The translations under genes were made by a program, and so were the position numbers. From contig NZ_JAUOTO010000003.1 in NCBI RefSeq assembly GCF_030546645.1, positions 650,956-714,955 of the forward strand: a stretch of 64,000 nucleotides of DNA, given 5' to 3'. Below are positions 8,980-16,415 of the stretch, one piece after another. Every line of letters begins with the position of its first letter. Within the stretch, counting starts at the first letter, position 1. The notes under the pieces were generated by a model. The model was given only the letters and a program-made list of their open reading frames with translations, was not told the origin of the DNA and did no database searches. The DNA is from Flavitalea plasmicola. GTDB taxonomy: Bacteria; Bacteroidota; Bacteroidia; Chitinophagales; Chitinophagaceae.

Positions 8980-10050
8980 ATGCAGAAGATATTCCTTCTT
9001 TTATTCCTGCTGGCAAGCTCCTGGCTGAGCCACGCCCAGGGAACGAAGATCATCAATTTCAAGCAGGAGAAGCTGAAAGCCCGCTTGCAGCATTATTATA
9101 TCGCAGAAATTAAGGACGACCGTTCCGACACCACCACCATTGGATCTGTCCGTTCCGGCGTCTTCAGCAAAAAATCTGTTTCACTCAACTTACCCGGCGG
9201 TGCTGCCGCAGCCTTTTTTAATTTCTTCAAGGCCAACCTTACAGCCGACACGCATACCATACCGATCAGCCTGCACATCGTTCAGTTGGAAGTTGCAGAA
9301 AAGACAGGAGGCCTGAAAGCCGAGTCTGAAGTGCGGATGAACATCGCGTTTTACAATGCCGCAGGTAAGATCGTGGAATACAAAGGCAGCAATACGGTGC
9401 AAGCGACCCTGGATGCCTCCCGCTATGTGGAAGAGCTGATCCGGCGTGGATTGGATGATATGCTCCAGCAGTTCGACACATGGGCAGGTCAGAACCAGGC
9501 GCAGCTGAAGGCGGCACTCAAAGGTCCTTCCGTAGAGATGGAGGTGGAGATCCTGGCGGACGCCGCCGATACGGACAGGATAGCCTGGACGCGTGGACGC
9601 CCCCTCACATTGGATGATTTCAGGGGCAGGCCGGATGAGCTCAGCCGGGCCGCCGCCGCCACCAACAGCGGCCTGGACGTCAGGACCAGCCTGCAAACGC
9701 AATATGGGCAGACAAAGGTCACCGTCACCATCGTCCCTTTCTTCGATAAGGGGCGATCCTGGTGCCGCGCAAACAGCCGCAATGCCCGCACCCTGCAGCA
9801 TGAACAGCAGCATTTCAATATCACGGCCATAAAAGGCTGCGAGCTGGCTGACACCATCCGCCATTTCACCTTTACCACGCAGAACTATATGAAGGAGTTG
9901 GAGCAGCTGTACAGGCAGAAAGACAGGGAAGCCCAGCAGCAGCAGGAGGTATATGACGGAGAGACCAATCACGGACAGATCCCCGCCGCACAAACGAAAT
10001 GGGAACAGACGATCCGGGAGATGCTGAACAGACAATCCTGCTACAGGTAA
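8980..10050 (+). CDS. Secreted HExxH protein, DUF922-like
   Basis: From the ATG at 8980 the protein starts with a clean signal peptide (MQKIFLLLFLLASSWLSHAQ). The C-terminal half contains RPLTLDDFRGRPDELSRAAAATNSGL followed by RTLQHEQQHFNITA. The HEQQH is a zinc-type HExxH motif and the arrangement matches DUF922-like putative secreted metallopeptidases. Between these lies a domain of unknown function, and the end is a Gln-rich helical tail. An in-frame ATG at 8959 overlaps the lepA stop but would put hydrophilic residues before the signal peptide. Periplasmic location is inferred and the substrate is unknown. Confidence 0.7.
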   Translation: MQKIFLLLFLLASSWLSHAQGTKIINFKQEKLKARLQHYYIAEIKDDRSDTTTIGSVRSGVFSKKSVSLNLPGGAAAAFFNFFKANLTADTHTIPISLHIVQLEVAEKTGGLKAESEVRMNIAFYNAAGKIVEYKGSNTVQATLDASRYVEELIRRGLDDMLQQFDTWAGQNQAQLKAALKGPSVEMEVEILADAADTDRIAWTRGRPLTLDDFRGRPDELSRAAAATNSGLDVRTSLQTQYGQTKVTVTIVPFFDKGRSWCRANSRNARTLQHEQQHFNITAIKGCELADTIRHFTFTTQNYMKELEQLYRQKDREAQQQQEVYDGETNHGQIPAAQTKWEQTIREMLNRQSCYR

Positions 10051-10106
10051 ACTGCCTTTCCGCAGCGCCCGAAAATTCCATAATTTCACTACCTAATAGC
10101 CATCCC

Positions 10107-10763
10107 ATGCGCACCCCGATTCAAAATGGAGAAAAGATCCTACTTGTGACGTACAGCAGCTGGACTTTGCTGATCCTGCCCTTTTTCATCGCCCTGGCAG
10201 GGATCGTCGCCTCGTACTTCATCGGCTTTATCGATCACTACGGATGGATCGCGGCCGTTCTGGGTATCCTGTACGGCTGCTGGAAGTACTTCGTCTGGAA
10301 GGTCAATATCTGGGTAGTGACCAATTTCCGGGTCATCGACGAATCCGGACTGCTGAGCCACTATGCCAAGGAAAGCCCCCTGGATAAGATCAACAACGTA
10401 TCTTACGACATGACGCCGATGGGGCGGCTGTTCAACTATGGTCATGTGGAGATCCAGACGGCTGCCGAAGTAGGTGCCACCGATTATTTCAATGTCAGTC
10501 ATCCACGCAGGCTGAAAGATACCATCACAGCCGCACAATCAGATTACAAAACCCTTCAATCCACCGCACAGGCAAGGCAAATGGCGGCAGCATTCAATGA
10601 GTCTATCGGACAGGGCCACCCGGGAGCGCATCCGGCGCAGCAGGCGCATACCACCTCGTCCAATATCGCTGCGGAACTGGAGAAATTATTCGATCTGAAG
10701 CAGAAAGGCGCTTTGTCGGAAGAGGAATACCAGCGCGCCAAGAGCAGGCTGCTGGGGCACTAA
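10107..10763 (+). CDS. Membrane protein with bacterial PH domain and C-terminal SHOCT domain
   Basis: The 218-residue product begins MRTPIQNGEKIL and has two adjacent transmembrane helices at about residues 15-60. A bacterial PH (YdbS/DUF304-like) domain follows, with WVVTNFRVIDESGLLSHYAKESPLDKINNVSYD and GHVEIQTAAE. After a low-complexity His/Gln/Ala linker the protein ends with a SHOCT motif (AELEKLFDLKQKGALSEEEYQRAKSRLL), an oligomerisation element common in such membrane proteins. The function is unknown. The frame is open to 9999, but that region overlaps the preceding gene. The gene converges on the next one; the two stop codons overlap. Confidence 0.8.
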   Translation: MRTPIQNGEKILLVTYSSWTLLILPFFIALAGIVASYFIGFIDHYGWIAAVLGILYGCWKYFVWKVNIWVVTNFRVIDESGLLSHYAKESPLDKINNVSYDMTPMGRLFNYGHVEIQTAAEVGATDYFNVSHPRRLKDTITAAQSDYKTLQSTAQARQMAAAFNESIGQGHPGAHPAQQAHTTSSNIAAELEKLFDLKQKGALSEEEYQRAKSRLLGH

Positions 10764-11785
10764 TTGCCTGGTTTTTTCTTCGGTTTCACCGGCTTTGCAG
10801 GTGCGGTCGTTTTTGCCTTTTCGCCCTCCTGGATATTCTTTTCGGATTGCTCCTGGAGCTTCTGCTCGTTGATCCCTCCGCTCTCGTCCAGGATCTTCTG
10901 CTCCTGCGGGAACTGTCCATCCTTCAGTTTATATTCGAGGATCTTCTTCTCCACATGCACCCACATACCGTCCTGCCATTTGAATCCTTCGAAATCTCCA
11001 TCGGGGATGTACGAGTCCTTCCTGTTCGGCTCATCCCCTTCGGGCACCAGGTGGTCGAACATGACCATGTCCATGTTGGGATCATAATTAAACCGGGTGG
11101 CGGCATCCTTTTTATATTCGATGTTGAAACGGTATTGCGTACGGCGTCGAACAGAATCGTCCTGGAATGAAAAATAAGGTCCCCCGAACATAGGCTCCCC
11201 ATTGCTCCGGGAAAAAGTCAGCACTTCCATCCATTTCTTGTTGCTGCTGCGGGTGAAATCGTCGAAACCTATCAATGTATAATAGTTGATCCCATTGTAA
11301 GATTTTTCGATAATGCGGTAGTATATCGCCCCGATCCAATTACGCCTTGTTCTCACGGAATCCAGCGGCCTGGCGGTAAACATGCTGACGTCGAACAGGG
11401 GATAGAGTTTCAGGGATCCATCCGGCTGGTTCATCTGGATAGCGCCTTCCTGCAGGAACAACAGATCGTCTTTTTTATACTGCCACGTGATGATGCGGAA
11501 AGTGCTGTCCGGCGCATACAAACGCGAGATGCTCTCCAGGCTGTCAAAAGGATAGTAAAAAGAGTGCTTCATCTTTAACGACCGGACCAGGGTACGGACG
11601 AACTGACTGTCTGCACGGAGCCGTACGGCAGGGTCACCCGCATTGATCAGCGAGTCCGACAATACCTTCAGGGAGTCTTCCTGGACCTGAAGCGATTTCA
11701 ATACGCTGGGACTCAAGGCGGTCTGCGCTTCAGCATGGTGGAGGCTGCAAAGAAAGAGTGCAATTAAGAGAATGCGGTTGATCAT
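10760..11785 (-). CDS. Secreted protein of unknown function
   Basis: From the ATG at 11785 the product is 341 residues with a signal peptide (MINRILLIALFLCSLHHAEAQ). The middle contains many Trp, Tyr and Phe residues (FRIITWQYKKDDLLFLQEGAIQMN, YYTLIGFDDFTRSSNKKWMEVLTF, MDMVMFDHLVPE), suggesting a beta-rich extracytoplasmic domain. The last 60 residues are charged and end in a Lys/Pro-rich tail. I recognise no named family. It lies 38 bp downstream of gmhB on the same strand and may be the last gene of that operon. The reading frame extends to 11827 without support. Confidence 0.65.
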   Translation of the reverse strand: MINRILLIALFLCSLHHAEAQTALSPSVLKSLQVQEDSLKVLSDSLINAGDPAVRLRADSQFVRTLVRSLKMKHSFYYPFDSLESISRLYAPDSTFRIITWQYKKDDLLFLQEGAIQMNQPDGSLKLYPLFDVSMFTARPLDSVRTRRNWIGAIYYRIIEKSYNGINYYTLIGFDDFTRSSNKKWMEVLTFSRSNGEPMFGGPYFSFQDDSVRRRTQYRFNIEYKKDAATRFNYDPNMDMVMFDHLVPEGDEPNRKDSYIPDGDFEGFKWQDGMWVHVEKKILEYKLKDGQFPQEQKILDESGGINEQKLQEQSEKNIQEGEKAKTTAPAKPVKPKKKPGN

Positions 11786-11823
11786 ATGAGGAATTTTCAA
11801 AACGCAAAAGACAACCCAAAATT

Positions 11824-12381
11824 TCATCGCAATTGCAAAGCTTTTGCAAAATCGTATAAAGATTTGAAAACCAAATCAATATCGGGGTGGGGAAGCGCCG
11901 GGGCCGGGCTGGTCGTGCTCAGGAACACCGTATACATACCCGCATTCCTCCCAAACTCCATATCGCTGAGGTTATTCCCCACCATGATGGACCTTGTGAA
12001 GTCGATGTCCGGCAGATCCTGACGGGCGGCCAGAGCCATGCCAGGGTTCGGCTTGCGATGCGGGTGATCGTTCGACAAGGAATCACAATAGTAAACGGCA
12101 TCTATCCGCCCGCCGGCGGCCGCAGCAGCTGCAATCATTTGCGCATGGATATCCGCCAGGTCCCCCGCCGTCATCAACCCTTTTCCCACGCCCCGCTGGT
12201 TGGTGACCACCACGATCCGGGGAAAAATTCCGGCCAGGAGCTGCAAGGCTTTGAGCCCCCCCTCGTAAAAGGCAAACTCCCCATAATGGAAAACATAGCT
12301 CTGCTCTTTTTCCTCATTGATCACACCATCCCTGTCCAGGAAAAGCGTCCAGCGCCCATCTATCTTTTGCAAGTCCAGCAT
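11824..12381 (-). CDS. gmhB: HAD-IIIA phosphatase, D-glycero-manno-heptose-1,7-bisphosphate 7-phosphatase type
   Basis: The product is a HAD-superfamily phosphatase with the nucleophile motif FLDRDGVINEE, the threonine motif VVVTNQRGVGKG and the acidic motif MVGNNLSDMEFGRNAGM. It also has the Cys/His segment (YYCDSLSNDHPHRKPNPGM) expected of GmhB-type enzymes, although the zinc-binding cysteine set is reduced compared with the E. coli protein. It follows gmhA with the start at 12381 directly after the gmhA stop; an in-frame ATG at 12399 overlaps that gene. GmhB removes the 7-phosphate in ADP- or GDP-heptose synthesis for surface glycans. Confidence 0.85.
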   Translation of the reverse strand: MLDLQKIDGRWTLFLDRDGVINEEKEQSYVFHYGEFAFYEGGLKALQLLAGIFPRIVVVTNQRGVGKGLMTAGDLADIHAQMIAAAAAAGGRIDAVYYCDSLSNDHPHRKPNPGMALAARQDLPDIDFTRSIMVGNNLSDMEFGRNAGMYTVFLSTTSPAPALPHPDIDLVFKSLYDFAKALQLR

Positions 12382-12382
12382 A

Positions 12383-12967
12383 TTATTCCTGTTTTCCAAA
12401 ATATTTTTCTTCCACCAGCTGACAGATCGTATGCCCGATCAGCATATGGGCTTCCTGTATCCTGGGCGTGTTGGATGAAGGTACATTGACCAGGTAGTCG
12501 CTGCGTTCCTTTAACAGGCCGCCACCTTCCCCTGTGAATCCGACTGTCACCATTCCTTTCTCCCTGGCCGTATCAAAAGCCTGTACGATATTGACGGAAT
12601 TGCCGGAGGTGGAAAGCCCGATCAGCATATCACCCTTCTTCCCGATGCCCCGGATCAGCCGCGAATAGATGACGTCATAGGTATAGTCGTTCGCAACTGC
12701 AGTCAGGTAGGATGTGTTGCAGTGCAGCGCTTCGGCAGGTAAGGCCTCACGGTTGATATAAAACCGGCCGGAGAACTCCGCCGCCAGATGCTGCGCATCC
12801 GCCGCGCTTCCCCCGTTGCCGCAGAAATAGATATGGTTGCCATTTCGAAAGATGGTGACAATGACATCCACCAGCTCCGAGATCAGCTGTAGCATCCGCT
12901 CGTCTTTCAGCAGCTGGCTCTTCACCGTCACTGATTCGTTGATGCAAAATTTAATTTTATCTAGCAT
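12383..12967 (-). CDS. gmhA: Phosphoheptose isomerase (intact copy)
   Basis: The 194-residue SIS-domain protein contains the GmhA signature FCGNGGSAADAQHLAAEFSGR with the catalytic Glu, the phosphate-binding LIGLSTSGNS, and the C-terminal RIQEAHMLIGHTICQLVEE with the His matching the catalytic base of the family. It converts sedoheptulose 7-phosphate to heptose 7-phosphate, the first step of heptose nucleotide synthesis. This is the copy that runs into gmhB. Its first 175 codons are duplicated exactly at 13208-13732. Its start overlaps the stop of the duplicated glycosyltransferase fragment by 7 bases. Confidence 0.93.
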   Translation of the reverse strand: MLDKIKFCINESVTVKSQLLKDERMLQLISELVDVIVTIFRNGNHIYFCGNGGSAADAQHLAAEFSGRFYINREALPAEALHCNTSYLTAVANDYTYDVIYSRLIRGIGKKGDMLIGLSTSGNSVNIVQAFDTAREKGMVTVGFTGEGGGLLKERSDYLVNVPSSNTPRIQEAHMLIGHTICQLVEEKYFGKQE

Positions 12968-13207
12968 GGAATGATTTTAATGATGTTCTCCACCAGCTTG
13001 CTCCAGGAATATTTCTCCTTCTCCTCACGAAGGTGAGGAATAAAATGATCGGCTCCTAATTCGTAGAACCGCAGCATCCCATCTGCCAGTGCGGCTGCTT
13101 CCGGCTGCACCACCAGGCCCACCCGTTCGTGGGGCACCAGGGCAGGCAGCCCTCCCACATTGGTGACGATCATCGGCTTCCCGAAGTGATAAGCCAGCGG
13201 TGTCACC
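12961..13207 (-). pseudogene. Duplicated 3' fragment of the GT4 glycosyltransferase
   Basis: This stretch is identical to the last 247 bases of the glycosyltransferase gene at 13726-14874 (TPLAYHFGKPMIVTNVGGLPALVP... to the stop). It lacks the rest of the gene because of the tandem duplication. An open frame continues over the junction to 13251, where it reads the gmhA copy in another frame. It is not expected to give a functional enzyme. Confidence 0.85.
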
Positions 13208-13732
13208 CATATGGGCTTCCTGTATCCTGGGCGTGTTGGATGAAGGTACATTGACCAGGTAGTCGCTGCGTTCCTTTAACAGGCCGCCACCTTCCCCTGT
13301 GAATCCGACTGTCACCATTCCTTTCTCCCTGGCCGTATCAAAAGCCTGTACGATATTGACGGAATTGCCGGAGGTGGAAAGCCCGATCAGCATATCACCC
13401 TTCTTCCCGATGCCCCGGATCAGCCGCGAATAGATGACGTCATAGGTATAGTCGTTCGCAACTGCAGTCAGGTAGGATGTGTTGCAGTGCAGCGCTTCGG
13501 CAGGTAAGGCCTCACGGTTGATATAAAACCGGCCGGAGAACTCCGCCGCCAGATGCTGCGCATCCGCCGCGCTTCCCCCGTTGCCGCAGAAATAGATATG
13601 GTTGCCATTTCGAAAGATGGTGACAATGACATCCACCAGCTCCGAGATCAGCTGTAGCATCCGCTCGTCTTTCAGCAGCTGGCTCTTCACCGTCACTGAT
13701 TCGTTGATGCAAAATTTAATTTTATCTAGCAT
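13025..13732 (-). pseudogene. Chimeric gmhA copy fused out of frame to glycosyltransferase sequence
   Basis: The first 175 codons are identical to gmhA (to QEAHM). At the junction (13208) the frame enters the duplicated glycosyltransferase DNA in a different phase, adding 60 unrelated residues rich in Arg and Gly before a stop. The part lost includes the family's C-terminal catalytic His segment (LIGHTICQLVEE), so the product is probably inactive as an isomerase, though it could still form mixed oligomers with GmhA. Its start overlaps the stop of the intact glycosyltransferase, the ancestral gene order. Confidence 0.8.
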
Positions 13733-14874
13733 GGAATGATTTTAATGATGTTCTCCACCAGCTTGCTCCAGGAATATTTCTCCTTCTCCTCACGAAGGTG
13801 AGGAATAAAATGATCGGCTCCTAATTCGTAGAACCGCAGCATCCCATCTGCCAGTGCGGCTGCTTCCGGCTGCACCACCAGGCCCACCCGTTCGTGGGGC
13901 ACCAGGGCAGGCAGCCCTCCCACATTGGTGACGATCATCGGCTTCCCGAAGTGATAAGCCAGCGGTGTCACCCCGCTTTGGGTGGCGTTCCGGTAAGGCT
14001 GTACCACGGCATCGGCCGCACAGAGATAATATTTTACATCCTGGTCGGGGATAAAATCCGTACGGAGCAAAAGGCGGTCGCGGATACCCAGCCTTTCGAT
14101 CTGCTCCCGGTAAACCCGCTCATCCTCATAGAACTCACCCGCCACCAGCAGCTTGATACCGGCAGCCCGGATGCGCTCATCCGCCATCGCCTCCAACAAG
14201 AGATCCAGCCCCTTATATTTCCGGATAAACCCAAAGAAGAGGAGGATCCGGTCGTTCTCTTCCGCCTTCAGCCCTTTCTCCCGTAAGATAGCCCGGGCCG
14301 CCGTCAAGGGAATAGGCTCGCCGAAATTATCGTACAGAGGGTGGGGGACCTGCAGGGCGGGCTTATCTTTTTCGAATAGCCGCAGATCCTGCATTACCTT
14401 TTCGCTCATAGTGATAAAGGCATCACAGCTTTTCAGGAAGTACCTGGTGAAAGGGATATCGCCCGGCCGCCGTTCATGCGGGATGATATTATCCGTCAAT
14501 GCAATGATGCGCGTATGTTTATTCCGGCGCACTCTCCGTAAGATGGTTCCCAGCGCCGGCCCCATAAAGGGCAGCCAATACCGGACAACGATAATGTCGG
14601 GCCGGAGACGGCGCAGCTCTTCACCCACCAGCCACCAGTTGAGCGGGTTAATGCTGTTCACCCGGGAATGGATGGTCAGACCTTCCGGGGCCGGCTCATC
14701 CGTGTATTGCGAGCTGCCGGGAAAAAGGAAAGAGGGATATTGCAGGGAAAAAGAATAGATACGACAATCATAGCCTTCCTGTAGAAAAGCCTTTGCCAGC
14801 CGGTGATTAAAAGTGGTAAGACCACCTCCTCTCAGAGGATGTGCCGGGCCGAGGATAATGACGGTACCGTTCAT
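13726..14874 (-). CDS. Glycosyltransferase family 4
   Basis: The 382-residue protein has the two-Rossmann GT-B layout. The N-terminal part shows ILGPAHPLRGGGLTTFNHRLAKAF, where the glycine loop binds the acceptor side. The C-terminal part has LLFFGFIRKYKGLDLLLEAM and the donor-binding stretch ending in TPLAYHFGKPMIVTNVGGLPALV. The classical E(x7)E is reduced, with Gly-Val-Thr-Pro in place of the first Glu segment. It would move a sugar from a nucleotide donor to a lipid-linked or glycan acceptor. The gene lies between a GT2 gene (4-bp overlap) and gmhA, so a heptose-containing surface glycan is a reasonable guess. Confidence 0.88.
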   Translation of the reverse strand: MNGTVIILGPAHPLRGGGLTTFNHRLAKAFLQEGYDCRIYSFSLQYPSFLFPGSSQYTDEPAPEGLTIHSRVNSINPLNWWLVGEELRRLRPDIIVVRYWLPFMGPALGTILRRVRRNKHTRIIALTDNIIPHERRPGDIPFTRYFLKSCDAFITMSEKVMQDLRLFEKDKPALQVPHPLYDNFGEPIPLTAARAILREKGLKAEENDRILLFFGFIRKYKGLDLLLEAMADERIRAAGIKLLVAGEFYEDERVYREQIERLGIRDRLLLRTDFIPDQDVKYYLCAADAVVQPYRNATQSGVTPLAYHFGKPMIVTNVGGLPALVPHERVGLVVQPEAAALADGMLRFYELGADHFIPHLREEKEKYSWSKLVENIIKIIPC

Positions 14875-15824
14875 GGTTGGTCCAGTCCAAGTTTTTCTTC
14901 GATGAGATAAGAGTTGCGGCCTGGCGAATTACGGGAGATCAATTCCGCGACAAAGCCGGTGAGAAACAGCTGGCTGCCAATGACCATCGTGATCAGGGCG
15001 ATGTAGAATGCCGGCTTCGTGGTCAGGCCGAACGAGGCATAATGCGTCAGCTTGGCGGTGACCAGATATACGCTGGCGACAAAGCCGATCAGGAAGCAGA
15101 CGACACCCAGCGGACCGAAGAAATGCATGGGACGCTTGCCATATTTCCCGACAAATGTGATCGACGCCAGGTCCAGCAGTCCTTTCAGTCCACGGCCCAG
15201 GCCGCCGAACTTGGTGAATCCGTATTTCCTGGCCCGGTGCTGCACGACTTTCTCGCCGATGCGGCGGAAGCCCGACCATTTGGCGATCACAGGGATATAG
15301 CGATGCATCTCGCCATACACTTCGATGCTTTTGACGACCTTGCGCCTGTAAGCCTTCAATCCGCAGTTGAAATCATGAAGAGGGATCCGGCTTACCCTTG
15401 CCGTAGTCCAGTTGAAGAATTTGGAGGGCAGGGTCTTCGAGACCGGATCGTGACGTACTTTCTTCCAGCCGCTGACGAGGTCATACTTGTCTTCGACGAT
15501 CATGCGCCGCAGCTCGGGGATCTCATCCGGGCTATCCTGCATGTCCGCATCCATCGTGATCACCACATCCCCCATAGATGCTTTGAAGCCTTCGTTCAGG
15601 GCGGCGGATTTGCCATAGTTGCGCTGGAACCGGATACCTTTTATCATCGGGTTTTTGTGGCGTAATTCATTGATGACCTCCCATGAATTGTCCGTGCTGC
15701 CGTCATCCACCAGAATGATCTCACAGGAAAGATCATGCGCTTTTACCACGCGGTCGATCCAACTGCACAGCTCCGGCAAAGATTCGTCTTCGTTATATAC
15801 GGGTATGACTATCGAAACATCCAT
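14871..15824 (-). CDS. Glycosyltransferase family 2 with C-terminal membrane helices (DPM1/ArnC-like)
   Basis: From the ATG at 15824 the product is 317 residues. The GT2 domain is complete: VSIVIPVYNEDESL, the donor Asp in EIILVDDGSTDNS, the DAD metal site (TMDADMQDSPDEIPEL) and the HRYIPVIAKWSGFRRIGEKVVQHRAR acceptor loop, typical of polyprenyl-phosphate glycosyltransferases. Two transmembrane helices follow (about 235-260 and 270-295). Such enzymes charge undecaprenyl phosphate with a single sugar at the inner membrane. The frame is open to 15947, but the extension overlaps the DUF4199 gene and lacks family similarity. Confidence 0.9.
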   Translation of the reverse strand: MDVSIVIPVYNEDESLPELCSWIDRVVKAHDLSCEIILVDDGSTDNSWEVINELRHKNPMIKGIRFQRNYGKSAALNEGFKASMGDVVITMDADMQDSPDEIPELRRMIVEDKYDLVSGWKKVRHDPVSKTLPSKFFNWTTARVSRIPLHDFNCGLKAYRRKVVKSIEVYGEMHRYIPVIAKWSGFRRIGEKVVQHRARKYGFTKFGGLGRGLKGLLDLASITFVGKYGKRPMHFFGPLGVVCFLIGFVASVYLVTAKLTHYASFGLTTKPAFYIALITMVIGSQLFLTGFVAELISRNSPGRNSYLIEEKLGLDQP

Positions 15825-15850
15825 TAATAGTGTATTTATTATTGCGCGCT

Positions 15851-16393
15851 CTATTTTAGGTCCGCTTCGCTGAATTCCGGTTTTTTCTTCTTTATAATGG
15901 CCGCGATCACCAGGGAGACCAGGAAGAAAACGATATAGGAAACACATAGTCCCATTATCGACTTGGATAAAGAGAATTGATTGGCGCCCCGATCCTTCGT
16001 CAGTGCCTCATCGATCTTATCCTGGCTTACATTCATGCGCAGCATGAATTTTTCCATTTTTTCCATGATCGCCTGCTCCACTACCTGTCTGAAAGTCGGA
16101 TCGATGTAATTCATCAGCACCCAGGTGAAAAGGGTTTGAAGCGCCAGGGCAACGACAAAAACAAGAAAGGCGGATTTCAGGGCGTCCCTGAACTCCAGGT
16201 AGCCGCCACCGGTCTTTTTCTCTTTTAAGGGCGCTACGATCGCCATGCTTAGCAGGATGGCATACCCCAGGTAAGCCGCCGGTCCAAGGTAGGCGTTTAC
16301 TCCCGACAGGTATAATACGGTTGTCAGCAGGATCATGGCCAGGCCTGCCACCAATCCGCAGGTCAATGAGATGGATATTTTCCGGGGTTGCAT
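15851..16393 (-). CDS. DUF4199 domain membrane protein
   Basis: The 180-residue protein has four predicted membrane helices (about 8-30, 38-55, 70-95 and 145-168), with an acidic/basic loop between the third and fourth (EQAIMEKMEKFMLRMNVSQDKIDEALTK). This matches the DUF4199 family of Bacteroidota, which has no known function. It sits 22 bp after the dihydroorotase-like gene and 26 bp before the GT2 gene; as far as I recall this order recurs in related genomes. Confidence 0.85.
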   Translation of the reverse strand: MQPRKISISLTCGLVAGLAMILLTTVLYLSGVNAYLGPAAYLGYAILLSMAIVAPLKEKKTGGGYLEFRDALKSAFLVFVVALALQTLFTWVLMNYIDPTFRQVVEQAIMEKMEKFMLRMNVSQDKIDEALTKDRGANQFSLSKSIMGLCVSYIVFFLVSLVIAAIIKKKKPEFSEADLK

Positions 16394-16415
16394 AAATGAA
16401 AAATTATTGTTGATG

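Larger units (their letters stand above)
12443..13972. repeat. Exact 765-bp tandem duplication
   Basis: Bases 12443-13207 and 13208-13972 are two direct copies. I compared them line by line and found no difference over 765 bases. Each unit carries the 5' 175 codons of gmhA and the 3' 82 or so codons of the GT4 glycosyltransferase. The outer junctions share only one base (C), so the event looks like a short-homology duplication, slippage product or assembly artefact. One intact copy of each gene remains. Confidence 0.97.

Noticed and set aside
12383-13732. Two genuine gmhA paralogues
   Set aside because: The copies are identical to the base and the first is cut at codon 175, so this is a partial tandem duplication and not a paralogous pair.
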